Part shown: in pieces, positions 50,701 through 61,200 of the stretch | Position numbering within the stretch: the first letter of the stretch is position 1 | Layout of the letters: each line of letters starts with the position of its first letter | Assembly: GCF_901709675.1 (NCBI RefSeq) | Contig: NC_051094.1 | Span: 11,962,501 to 12,026,500 of the forward strand | Direction of reading: 5' to 3' | Origin: Syngnathus acus | Lineage: Eukaryota; Chordata; Actinopteri; Syngnathiformes; Syngnathidae | DNA: 64,000 nucleotides | Program-made: the position numbers and the translations under genes | Notes under the pieces: model-generated | What the model was told of the DNA's origin: nothing | What the model saw: only the letters and a program-made list of their open reading frames with translations | Databases searched by the model: none

Positions 50701-52110
50701 TTGTCACTTACTTATCTCCAACTGTCTTTGGATCCGTCCTTTGCTTCGCTCCCTAAAGGAAACTTGTGTCTCATTGTACTGGGTCATCACCTCCACAAAC
50801 TTCCTGCACAGCACCATGTGCTAGAGATGAATCAAAGGACAAGGAAAGAGGATGAGACTTTTCTTTTCAAACATCCCTTTTCTATATATATATATTTCCT
50901 GATGTGGGGTGAATGTAAACACACGAATTCTACAGTACACTCTTTAAATTAATCAGCCAAATGACATACAAATAAATCCAAAATGTCTAATTAAATAGAT
51001 ACCTGTGTTTTCTGGATTCTGAAGTCAACAGAGGATCTATTAGTCGCGTCATCTTTAGGCATGCTTTGCTCCATGGCTTCAGAGGGACAGAATCATGGCG
51101 CAACATAACACACGGGAAACGTTAATGCTGTGTACAATGCGCCTTGATACTACTTTTGCAGTTTGACCCACATTTTAGTTTTGTTCGCACCACATTGGCA
51201 TTCCCTTTGATATCATTGGTCAGTGCATTAAGACGATCCTTTGTTTCTGTACACAAAACATGAAAAATACATTGAGTTTCTGTGCAAAAGCCAATGGTAA
51301 TAGTTTAAAGCTCCCCAGTGAGTTTCATAACAGATGCAAAACATGCCTCCACATTGCAAATGAACACTTTATGTGTTTGATGTTGGCCTACCGCCATTAC
51401 GCTCAGCAGCCTGAACTGAACTGAACACATTATACCATCTAATGAGATTCAATAACTAATAAGCTGTGTGAAAAGATCTTCCTTTTAGATGACAGTGTTC
51501 AGATTTGATTTACACTGTTGATTTAAGAAAATGTTCCTTATTGTTGTAGTTAACAGTAGTGTGGAACTGCTTTGATTTATACTAGGCATAACTGTTGTTA
51601 TTTTGGTGAGTTATAGATTAAATCATTTATCTGCAGGTAAAGGTATTACAGACACCTCACCATATGATGCATTGAAATCTACCAAGAAAACAAACATAGA
51701 AATAAACGTGCAATAAAAATGACCCAAGTGAAAGTTTATCAGACAAACACAAACTCACACTTAGAGAAACTTACTGTCATCTGGGTGAGGTGCAGACAGT
51801 ATCATGCTGTGCATCTTCTTCACATCTTCCACTTGGTCGAATATCCGATCAGTGAGCCCTCGAACCTCTTCAACCTGCGAAAGACAACATTTTGAATCCG
51901 CCCAATTCATGACACACTTGTTGAATGACAGCGTCTGACCCTCCTGAAGAAGCCCTCCATGAAACCATCTCGGTCCACTGCGACTGCAACATCTTCCTCT
52001 GCCGATGTTCTACTCTGAAACCGACAAGATACCAAATCCAAAGAATGACAAAATATTTAGAAGGAATAAAAGACACTTACAGCAGTCAGCTCAACCAGTC
52101 GATCCTTCAT
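47660..52110 (-). CDS. stx2: Syntaxin-2 (epimorphin), complete coding region with two alternative 3' ends
   Basis: Syntaxin-2 is a plasma-membrane Qa-SNARE that pairs with SNAP-23/25-type and VAMP partners in exocytosis. Exons are 52110-52081 (coding part), 52014-51940, 51874-51775, 51246-51172, 51076-51003, 50820-50712, 48961-48888, 48779-48642 and 48437-48327, then either 48064-47969 or 47737-47660. The shared part is 262 codons, giving proteins of 293 or 287 residues; human STX2 is about 288. Domains: N-peptide MKDRL, Habc (about residues 30-150), linker, SNARE motif (about 190-255) with zero-layer Gln in MAMLVETQ, then a C-terminal membrane anchor. All junctions are GT/AG and in phase. 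Sequence and position next to rimbp2 and adgrd1 support stx2 over other stx1-4 members; I cannot tell stx2a from stx2b. Confidence 0.96.
47797..47921. repeat. (ATGG)n microsatellite, about 31 units
   Basis: An almost perfect tetranucleotide array lying between the two alternative stx2 last exons, about 48 bases from exon A and 60 from exon B. Confidence 0.97.
47969..48064 (-). CDS. stx2: stx2 alternative last exon A (canonical anchor)
   Basis: After acceptor TCGGCAG the frame reads [20 protein letters not shown] then [11 protein letters not shown] and TGA at 47969-47971. The IALI(V/I)GLSVG motif is typical of syntaxin-2 transmembrane ends. Confidence 0.93.
   Translation of the reverse strand, partial: KYIILAFVLLILLAVIALIVGLSVGLTKPPA
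48327..48437 (-). CDS. stx2: stx2 exon, second half of SNARE motif
   Basis: 37 codons, [20 protein letters not shown] through [17 protein letters not shown]. Acceptor TTCTAG, donor CGG|GTAAGT. The basic end abuts the membrane anchor. Confidence 0.97.
48642..48779 (-). CDS. stx2: stx2 exon, first half of SNARE motif
   Basis: 46 codons, with [19 protein letters not shown] and [16 protein letters not shown]. The last codon (48642-48644) is the zero-layer Gln. Acceptor is TTTTAG after an unbroken T-run, donor CAG|GTAACC. Confidence 0.97.
48888..48961 (-). CDS. stx2: stx2 exon, linker before SNARE motif
   Basis: 74 bp, frame [20 protein letters not shown] ending FTSD, which is conserved in syntaxins 1-3. 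Acceptor TTTCAG, donor GAT|GTAAGC. Confidence 0.96.
48962..50711 (-). other. stx2 intron, 1.75 kb
   Basis: It contains a dispersed repeat at 49045-49248. The rest shows no supportable gene. Confidence 0.7.
49045..49248 (+). repeat. diverged teleost dispersed repeat, 3' part
   Basis: CCCTCCCACATTCAAAAAC, GAATGGTTGTCTGTGAGT, and AGGATAAGCAGCAGAAAATG ending at a GGATAGATGG tail follow the order of a repeat common in fish. Related copies are at 57594-57972 and 22507-22565. Confidence 0.6.
50712..50820 (-). CDS. stx2: stx2 exon, Hc helix
   Basis: 109 bp, [20 protein letters not shown] then [16 protein letters not shown]. The [15 protein letters not shown] block is near-invariant in syntaxins 1-3. 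Acceptor CTCTAG, donor A|GTAAGTG. Confidence 0.97.
51003..51076 (-). CDS. stx2: stx2 exon, Hb-Hc region
   Basis: 74 bp, [20 protein letters not shown] ending QKTQ. Acceptor CTGAAG, donor CAG|GTATCT. Equivalent to the RTSVDLRIRRTQH part of human STX2. Confidence 0.95.
51172..51246 (-). CDS. stx2: stx2 exon, Hb helix
   Basis: 75 bp, [20 protein letters not shown] ending RTKLK. Acceptor TACAG, donor T|GTGGGT. Confidence 0.95.
51775..51874 (-). CDS. stx2: stx2 exon, Ha helix
   Basis: 100 bp, [20 protein letters not shown] then [13 protein letters not shown]. Acceptor CGCAG, donor A|GTAAG. Confidence 0.96.
51940..52014 (-). CDS. stx2: stx2 exon, start of Habc
   Basis: 25 codons, [20 protein letters not shown] then GFFRR. 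Acceptor TTTCAG, donor AGG|GTCAGA. Confidence 0.95.
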
Positions 52111-52129
52111 TACAATGGCCAGCTCGTCT
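52081..52129 (-). CDS. stx2: stx2 exon with the MKDRL start
   Basis: The coding part is 52110-52081, [10 protein letters not shown], the N-peptide form seen at the start of syntaxins 1-3; G at -3 favours initiation. Nineteen bases precede the ATG within the exon, behind a CTAG acceptor, so there is at least one upstream exon. Donor GCT|GTAAGTG. Confidence 0.88.
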
Positions 52130-52290
52130 CTAGAACAGTATACTTTATTCTAGTAAAAGTCGATCCTCCGGGTCGTGGTGCTCCATGAATAGCGGGTGTA
52201 CGCGAGTGTGCAACAAAATACAAAACGCATCACGAAATCAAAGACATAAGTCTGTTTTCAGTGTGATCATAATGAATGATTCTCCCTTAC

Positions 52291-52348
52291 AGGTCTTCAC
52301 TAACACTTTCCCGTAGACGCCTTTGTAGGTCCCTCCCCTGAGCGCTCC
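52291..52348 (-). other. stx2: candidate upstream stx2 exon (5'UTR or N-terminal extension)
   Basis: 58 bp with acceptor TCTCTAG and donor CCT|GTAAGG. Spliced to the MKDRL exon it stays open in the same frame (DLQRRLRESVSEDLDELAIV then MKDRL). It has no ATG of its own. The canonical N-peptide argues for 5'UTR, but an extension is not excluded. Confidence 0.5.
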
Positions 52349-53278
52349 CTAGAGATGACACAAATTCAACCTCAATCAAACAATAATCATGATTAAAACC
52401 ACACCTCCACATTATTTATGAATCTCTAAATGAAAAAAATATTTTCCAATAATACGCCGTGGGTCTAGTTGCCATATATACACTGAAATAAAGTTAATTG
52501 AAGAGACGTGTCAGATGAGAATGTGCACTAAATAATAGATGCGTGATTCAATAAACAAGAAGGCCACACGGGGTCAGTGTAAGCCAGTATATGAAAAGCT
52601 AGAAGAATGTGAAGTTTTGTCCTCCGATTTTGGAATTACAATTGGAAAATTGTTTACAGTAGCCTTTGTTTTCTACATGTTTATAACGATAAGATTATTT
52701 TTATTATATTCAGCATTTTACATATTCTAATAAGTTAACAACATCGCCCTAAAATGATTGTGGTGATTGTTGTCCGTCTAATTTAATGAGACTAAAACTT
52801 TTCAAGAAACAGCAGCTTTAAGAATAAATCTCTAAATCTGACGATATGCTGTGTACTCTATTTGGGTGGTAGTCCATCCCGCCATCCCGTACGCACAAAT
52901 AACGTCATCTACTCTCAACTCCAACGCCCCTCCTCACAAGTTCCAAAAATTACGTTTTCCCTTCCAAAGTTCAGTCCAAGTCAGTGAGGCTGCACTCCTC
53001 GGCACACCAGAACGACTCCTATATGTATATTGGAACAATCCTTACGGATTCTATTTTTTAATTTATTATTACTATTATTCTTACTATTGGACGTTTTTTT
53101 TCTATGTAATGAAATAACTATTTACTCAATCAAACACTTTAATTTGAATTCTTCTACATTTTGGGCAAGTGCCTCATCTAATGTTTCTTGGAATAATGGA
53201 TGACTTCTGGATTCGTTTTTACTTGTGGATTTAACTTGATTGGTTTTTATACTCTTATTAGTTGTCCCACTAAAAAAC
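52349..53278. promoter_or_regulatory. stx2-adgrd1 head-to-head interval, possible shared promoter region
   Basis: The two starts face apart, so both promoters should lie here or just upstream of unseen 5' exons. A CRE-like AACGTCAT at 52901-52908 and a GC-box-like CGCCCCTCC at 52925-52933 lie in the only relatively GC-rich stretch. No clear TATA box; promoter function is inferred from position. Confidence 0.4.
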
Positions 53279-53332
53279 ATGGCGCTTTCTGTGGGAATTC
53301 ATCTATTAGCAGCTTTTGTTACATGTGTTAAG
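53279..53332 (+). CDS. adgrd1: adgrd1 exon 1, signal peptide
   Basis: ATG in a strong context (A at -3, G at +4) starts MALSVGIHLLAAFVTCVK, a short hydrophobic signal peptide. Donor AAG|GTGAG, phase 0. Confidence 0.8.
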
Positions 53333-55190
53333 GTGAGATATATTTTTAAATGTCAACAGTATTTACAGATGCGCTTGCAATCTGCTCTCGTGGTAAATGT
53401 CAACCAGTACAAGTCAGTTTGGTTTCTTTACAGGTTTATGCCCAAGTCGTGCATCACCTGAATCATCCAGGTAGAAAAAATTTAATTTGTACGAGCACAT
53501 ACACTTTTTTCTATGTCACTGTTCCGGGGGTTTTGCAAAACCATAGGCCGAATATGTGCAAGGATTATGAGACTAGAAACTTCATCCATCCATTATTCTT
53601 ATTTTGTTACCAATATCATTATGTAACACTGCATGTCCTCATTAGAGCATCCCAGTTGACTTTGGACAAGAGGAACATAAACATACAAGCATGCACTCTC
53701 TCATTCATAGCAATGGATAATTAAATTAACTTTGGAACAGGAAGGATGCAAGATTACTCAAAGAAAACCCACATTCGAGAATTAACATTCAAATCCCGCA
53801 CAGGAGGGGATGAGCAGAGATTCCAAACCAGAAACTCTTGACTATGTCGTGATGCGTTGTTTTCAATGTTAAAACATCCTCAAAGAGTCAGGGAAATGAA
53901 TTCTGATTAACGGGATGCAAAAAAAAAAAAAAAAAACCTTTGGAAAGCCATGTTGACCCCTGAACTGTTCCTCCCAGGCCTCCAGGTGTTGTCCACAGCC
54001 TCACATTATTGGCCTCTTGACGCTGTGGATGGGATCCATGGATTGTGGGACCAGATTGGAAACAGACCAGGTTATGTTAACGGAAATAATATAAGTATGT
54101 GTATCCCTGAGGAACCTGTGCATCAGCAAAGTGTCCTTTTCTGTTTGAACTATGCATGACTTCATTTAACTGTTTTTCCAACACAATCATCATTCCTTTT
54201 GAAAATGAGCTGATGTGATTGATCAAAGCTCTTGTGATAAAGGAGATACACTTATGTGATATGCTTGTTTATTGAAATATCTGCTCTACTCAAAGCATTA
54301 AAACTATAACGCCAATTCCAAAAAGATATGACAAGTAAATTGATGACATTTGGGTTTTTCTTTTTTTCCGAACAATGGCTATAGCACATTTTAGCTATGA
54401 TGTCATGTTTAGTAAAGAGATGAAATTGAAGAGGGATCAGGTATAGACTTGAGCATGATGTGTGAAGCCACTCACACATTGAGGAATTTCCTCATTTGAG
54501 GAGTGAATAGATCCAAGTCACTCAGCTCTGCATCACTCTGTCTCATACCTGCACATCATGTCCCTCTCATTGTCTTTGTCTTTCACTGTCTCCTCTGCTA
54601 TGTGTCCATTTAGGTGTGAATCACATCACTGTCTCTCCATTGTCTCTGTCCAGCTCTCAGAATCCACAAGCACACTGTGCTCCCTTCCTCCCATAACACT
54701 TCCTATGTGTATACCAATGACTCTGCCTACACTAACATTTCTGCAACAGTAGGTGAGAATCTGCCCACTGAGACATCCATATGTACTGTGTAACACCCAT
54801 TGCCTCCTGTTGTCCTTTCTGCACACGCCTCATCATTTCTCACGGTTCCCTTTGTCATGCAGCAAATGTTAAACATTGTTCTTTACACCAACCAACAGTT
54901 GTATTGTTGTTAGGTCAAGAAACAGTTGGATAGTGACCGAGTTGAATTTATTTTGCTTTCATACAAATATCATCACCATGGATGTGAAATAATGCAATCA
55001 AAATGTCTTTGAAGTGTACACTTTCTGCTTTAATTTAAGACAAAAAATATTTACAAGAATTACAGACACTTTATGCAGAGGAGAATTTTCAGGGCACCCT
55101 ATATGGACAACGGGACAAATAATAACAAATAGCAAACATAGCATATCGTTTTTTTCCCTAAATTTATACTATCAGTGACTCCCCACATTT

Positions 55191-55243
<53 letters not shown>

Positions 55244-58200
55244 GACCACTCAAAAGTAAGGACAATGGTTTGCTCTCTTTGCTGATGCAATGTTAATGAT
55301 TCAAAAAACAGGATATTTTGGTTGCTAAAAAGTGATGGTTTTGGACATGCAAGGATTCTGAAGATGTATTTTTATTACTTGGGTCAATTAATAGGTTGGC
55401 ATCCTATTCGTTTTGTTGCATTTGGATTAAGTTTGTTACGATTTTCAGGATCTGTTATTTAAACAGTCAGTTTCCATTAGAAGTTACACATTGCCAGGCC
55501 ATAACGCTGTTCCTTTTTTTCACCATTCGCCTTTCTCTATCGATCATTCTGAAACAAGTTGGGTAAATCTGTTGAAATAATCTAATTCCAGAAAGTCGAA
55601 TGTTAGTTTGAAGCTATTATTCTCAGCTGGTGTGTCAGGACCCAAAAGTGGGTCACTGACCCATTTTGGGTGGGTTGCAGGCACTGCCTGCCAGGCAGCA
55701 AGTAAAAAAAACAATACGTATATGCGTAAATGTTTTTGTTTTGTTTTTGGTACAGTGCAGAGGGGCACAATACGGTACATATTAGGAAAGGAACAACAAA
55801 TGTTTCTTCCTTGTGTTCTCGGCACTTCTTAATTCTGTTAACAAATACAGTGGAGCTCAGCCTCTGACTGCTGCACGTATTCAAACTCTTTTGAAACTAT
55901 TTAAAAGTATAATGTGCTGTGCTCGTGTTTTCTGAGGCCATATTTAAACATTGCTTTTCCCTTATATAAAAGTGGGTTGCAGTTTGGCAACAATAGGAAC
56001 ATTTGGGTCTCAAAGTAACAGGTGAGAACCACATCAATTTTCTGTGGTCATGTTTTTGTGGAACAAAAAAACCTTTCAACCTGGATAGAGATTTTTTTAA
56101 CTCCATTGTGGTGAATAAAGACAAAGTCAAAATAATACAATTTTCTAAATATTATGTACAGGACCGAACAATATAGTTTACGTTGTATTACCTTTGGAAA
56201 AACTCAGTTAATGCAAGTGGAGTGTTGTGATCACGATGCCTAAATGCTTAGGTCTGTTCTTGATTTTTGCCACAGATATTGTTGAAGGAATGGTCAACAA
56301 TGGCATTTTCCTGAATGGAGACAACGGTGGTACCTTTCTCCATTTTGGAAGCTACCAGAACTCTTGCATTAGTGACCCTACGCTGTGTGGCCCTGATGGT
56401 AGGTACTAATAGAGAGAAGGTGTTAGGGAATAAGGTCTATCAAATCATACGGCATCTTATTTGACATGTTAGATATTTCTGCATGTGTCTTTTTTTACAG
56501 GAATCACCTTCTCCTTTTTTTGGAAGAACCATGAAGCAGAATCCCGTTTTGCTGTAGCATCCGGAGGTAAAGTCATCTCAAATGGCTTCTCGGTTTACAC
56601 CAACCCGCTTGGAGGATATGTGGAGTTCTACACTCGAGGCAACAACCATCGATGGAAAGTCAATATCAAAGTTCCAGGTACTACCAATAGATTGGAGTTG
56701 ATGCAGTGTTTCTTGATTTTCAACAATAAATATTTTATTACTTTCATAATTGCACTGACACTGACAATTACATCACAGGCGAGAACTAACTTGCTCAATA
56801 AGATAACTCAGGCCAACTTTAAACTCTAAATTGAAAGCTTAAAGGTTGCAGTACAGTCAGTCACGAGTGTTTATCATCCAGAAACCTGTTTTGACAAAAC
56901 AGGATAAAACAAGATGGACATTTATTTTGAAAAGTTTTTCTCTCACTGATATCAGATTTTTTGTTTTATGCACCATTGCAATCACATTTCACTGTTGAAT
57001 AAAATGCTGGGTTCCAGCAGCTGAGTGGTCATCTGGTTGTCATCCAGTATGACGTGGACCTTTCGGGGAAAGATGTGTTGTCAAGGGAAAAGGTCTGCGA
57101 GTAGATAATAGCCTTCAGGTGTCCTGTGACAGACCTTATTAATACTCAAGTGTCACAGTGCATCATATATGTTTTACAAGGTGAAAGTTTAAATGGAAAT
57201 AATAGCTTGGCAGTGACACCTGGTTTTGATTTTACCCACAAAAGATGAGATATACTTTGGTTTGACATGTTTCGCAGACAGCTAATGCTGAGACTGAAAC
57301 TGATGTTGTCAATTAAGTGCAGAAGAAAGATTGGGTTTATAAAAGTGACTGAACTCTGTAGATAGAGATACTGACAGAATATAGACATGACATAAAGTGT
57401 TGCAGAATGTAAAAAAAAGATGTACTTTTCTAATAATCCACAGAACCTCGAGGTACTCAACAAGATATAAGAGATGATACTTTGGTATATCTCTAGAGTT
57501 CGAATGACTTGTTTGCCCGGTGTATAACTGTTACTATTATTTTATTGTTCTGTTTTGCTTGAAACTTTTTGGTATATTGTACTAATTTAAGCGGAAAATG
57601 GGCAACACGGTGAGCTGGTGGTTTGCATGTCCATGATTCGCAGTTCTGATATTAAGTGACTGAATTCCGGCTCTGACCTTCTTGTGTGGAGTTTACACAA
57701 GTTTTCTCTTTGCTTGCCTGTTTTATTTTTTCTTTCCACAAACATCGGGTTCATCTCACTTACCAAAAATATACATATTGGGTTTAACATGCTTATCTGA
57801 AGTATCGAAATTGCCCATTGGTGTGATTGTGTGACTAGTTGTTTGGCTTCATGTGCCCTGTGATTGGCTGGTGACCAGTCTTGGTTGTTGTCTGCCTCTT
57901 AACCAAAGTTAGATGGGATAGACGGTTTGATACAGAAGGTCACTATTAAGTGTATGGACAATGGATAATGATTGTCACATAGAGCATTAAAAAGGGTCAA
58001 ATGTCACCTTGAGATCTTTCTAACGAAATACTTTGTGAGAGGATGAATGTTATAGAATTCGAGAAGAGTGATTTGTCATTTTTGTCTCTCAGGGCCTTTT
58101 TGGACCCATATTCTCTTCACATGGAAAAAGACAGCGGGTCTGAAGGTTTACATAAATGGCACCTTTACTGCTGGTGATGAAAGTGGCAGCATTTCTGAAA

Positions 58201-61200
58201 ACTACGGCGACCCCTACCCTGACCTTGTCATTGGAACTGGCAACGACAAGACCTATGGCCATTATGTAACAGGAGCCTTTGATGAGTTTGTCATCTGGGA
58301 AAGAGCTCTTCTGCCCAGTGAGATCTTTCTCTACTACAGTGCTGCTATAGGTAAGAACACCACATTATGGAAAACGTATGATAAATGTCATCCGGTCCAA
58401 TTTCAGTTGCTCTAACTCAGAGGTGTCTAAAGATTTATTTATCTATCACTTCTTTGGCAGGGACAGTAAAACATGGTTACACGCTTGCTTATAGTTTATA
58501 GCTAGTGCTAATGCTCAACTTCAATCCACAGTTGGGCTCTTTCACAACACTGCAGCATAGTATAAAATGTCCGCAAATAGCTTTTTAGTAATTTTCAAAA
58601 TGAATGCCATTGTGCGCATAGTTCTGCCTTATAAGTGTTACTTTAAACATGCTAAAGTATGGTGGGTTGCACGAGTGAAGGTCATTTCATTTTATTTTTA
58701 TAACACAGCAGGATGGATCTTGAGTCTCATTTCAATGGAATAGAGCAATTTGTGTCCACATTTGGCATGTATCAATCTGAAGATGTATGGCCGATGTTAA
58801 AAAAATTTAGTCTCTAATTACAGTTGTCATCTAAATGAGCTGATCAAATAAAAATAATTGATTGATTGAGTTTGTTCTAAAAATCTAAACATTACAGATT
58901 GAATGTTACAGTTACAAAAAAAAATGTTGCAATGTTACACTAAATCAGAGGCAAACGCTCAGGAATAGCTCCGTCTAATAAGTGCATCCATATTTAGGCA
59001 TTTGCGGGTAACTGTTTTTATTAAATCACAACAAAGACATAAAATGTGTCTTGGCCTTGCAGAGAGGCCATTTTCAGAATATTTTACTGCTCTTGTGAAA
59101 ATTGTAAGCTCGTTCTGAGTACATGCCATTCTTTGCTGCTGCATGAGAAAATCTGTTGACCTCACAGCTGGTAGTCTGGTCAGGTTAAATCTAAATAAAT
59201 ATAAAAAGGATTTTGTGTTAAATTTACCAGGTCATGCTATAGAGTCTGCCACAACGCCGAGTGTCTTCAAAGAACTACCTTTCACGACGACAACTGTGGT
59301 AAGTTCATCATCAGCTATTTTATGGGGTTTGGCATCAGCACTGCATGCCAGTGCTATTTTTATAATAATACAAATTATACCAAACAGTGATCTACTATAT
59401 GAGTCATGAATTAAATTGCACACTCTAAAATGCCAGTTTTGTCCTCACAAATAAGAACATTATACTTGGAAGATTGTTGGCAACCACATCCTGACTGGTG
59501 AATTTCCACAATAAGATCTTCATCTTATGTTTGCGGCACGTTCCACATCGAGGCTTTTGCTACGTATTTGTTCAGCACGGCATTGCCATCAAAAAGCACA
59601 AACAGAGAGAATGGTGCATGGCCGTAGTGTGTCATCTAAATACATAATTGGTGTTGAATTACTGTAAAGAAAGATGCAGAGAGTCCCACAAACTAAATCT
59701 TCTTGAAAATATTTGCTGTTACTCGTGCTTACTCAAAACATCCATTTTCTTCTATTGACCATGTTAACATCCCTCACCGTCAACTAATGTGCCAGACTAC
59801 AAAAAAAGCAACAATAACATAATTATGGGCATTTATCTTTTCATTTATTGATCTTTTTGTGTTATGCATTATCCATGTAATTTCGGAGGAACTCCCTGCC
59901 CTTGGTAACGGTCTTGTGATTGTAAATGTTGTTTCCTCAGAGAGCCGTTGAAATGAGTCCTCCCGTCATCAGCAGTAAGCATGAGGTCCGAAGCTCCCAG
60001 GATCCCGAGTCGATTCCAGTTTTGGGCTTTCTGAAGGCTCTACCCAATAGGACCATTCCTCATAACACAGCCAGCAACCTCACACAGGTCTCGCAACCGT
60101 CCAACACAACAGAGAAATTGTCATAAACCGACAATGTGATCTTCCTTGTTGTCATTCATTTCACTGCACGCAGGCTTTTCTCAAAAATGTGGAAGAACTG
60201 CTTTCTTTTCCTGGTCTGCCAGAGGTAAATGAGTTCACACTGTGCAAACATGAAATCACCAAACAAAGCAGCAATGTGTTGAATACAAATTCAAGAGATT
60301 TTGGGAGCTTGGTGATTGTCGGAAGACTATGATACGGCATACAAAAACGACAGGCAAGAGAAAGTCGAAAATAGCACTTGTTTGTTTAAAACACCTCCTC
60401 ATCGATGTAATATACTGTAAATGTGTGGCTTCATGTGCTATAATTCCTGGCTCAAAAGTCATTCCACATCCAAGCATAATAGTGCCCGAGGAAAGTGTGC
60501 GGTTTCAGAACATTGAGTGTTCAAAATAAACGTGCTTGTTTTGGTTTCTGCAAACTGAAACAGATGTTCACATGGGAGATTGCAAAAGATAGTCGTCAAT
60601 GAATAGCCTTACCTTCTCCGCTTTGAGAAACATCATTGGTAGCTTTTCATGCAAGGAGCATTTTCAGTATCCATGAAGATGTGACAAAATCATTTTCATA
60701 CTGAGCGCTCGAAGTACACACAAGGTAGAATTTGTTTGCAAATTCTAAGGTTACTATTTAATACACATGACACATACTGGAGGTATGCCACAACAAACTC
60801 AACTGACCAACTTTTTCCCAGATGCAGGAAAGCTGTGTGTAGTGCTGAATCTCCCAAGATTTTACAAGCTACTAATTCGCATTTGTACACTGTGTGATTA
60901 GACACATATTGTTAACCCAGGAATTAGTCAAGTCATTGACGCTCGTATACATGGGAGTGGGGGATCTAATAATAGGCCCTCCTCTAACATGCCACATAAA
61001 ATCCTAAAATACGATGTTTCATACTCTGACATGAACTAAAGCGAGGTTGTAAAATAATGCAAGTTTATGTGATGCAGCAGTCCGGCCCTGTGGTCAGCGG
61101 TTTGATCGAAACAGTGGACCGAGTAATGGACCACATGGTGGTTAACTTGGAGCCCAGCCCGAACTCTCTCATCTCCCTGGGAGGAACATCATTTGTTGCA

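Larger units (their letters stand above)
54071..56275 (+). other. adgrd1 intron with (ATT)n and a hAT-like repeat
   Basis: It contains (ATT)n at 55193-55244 and a repeat with inverted ends at 55618-56032. No other feature recognised. Confidence 0.7.

Noticed and set aside
52111-53278. RAN gene expected from human synteny
   Set aside because: No GTPase motif or exon could be read on either strand.
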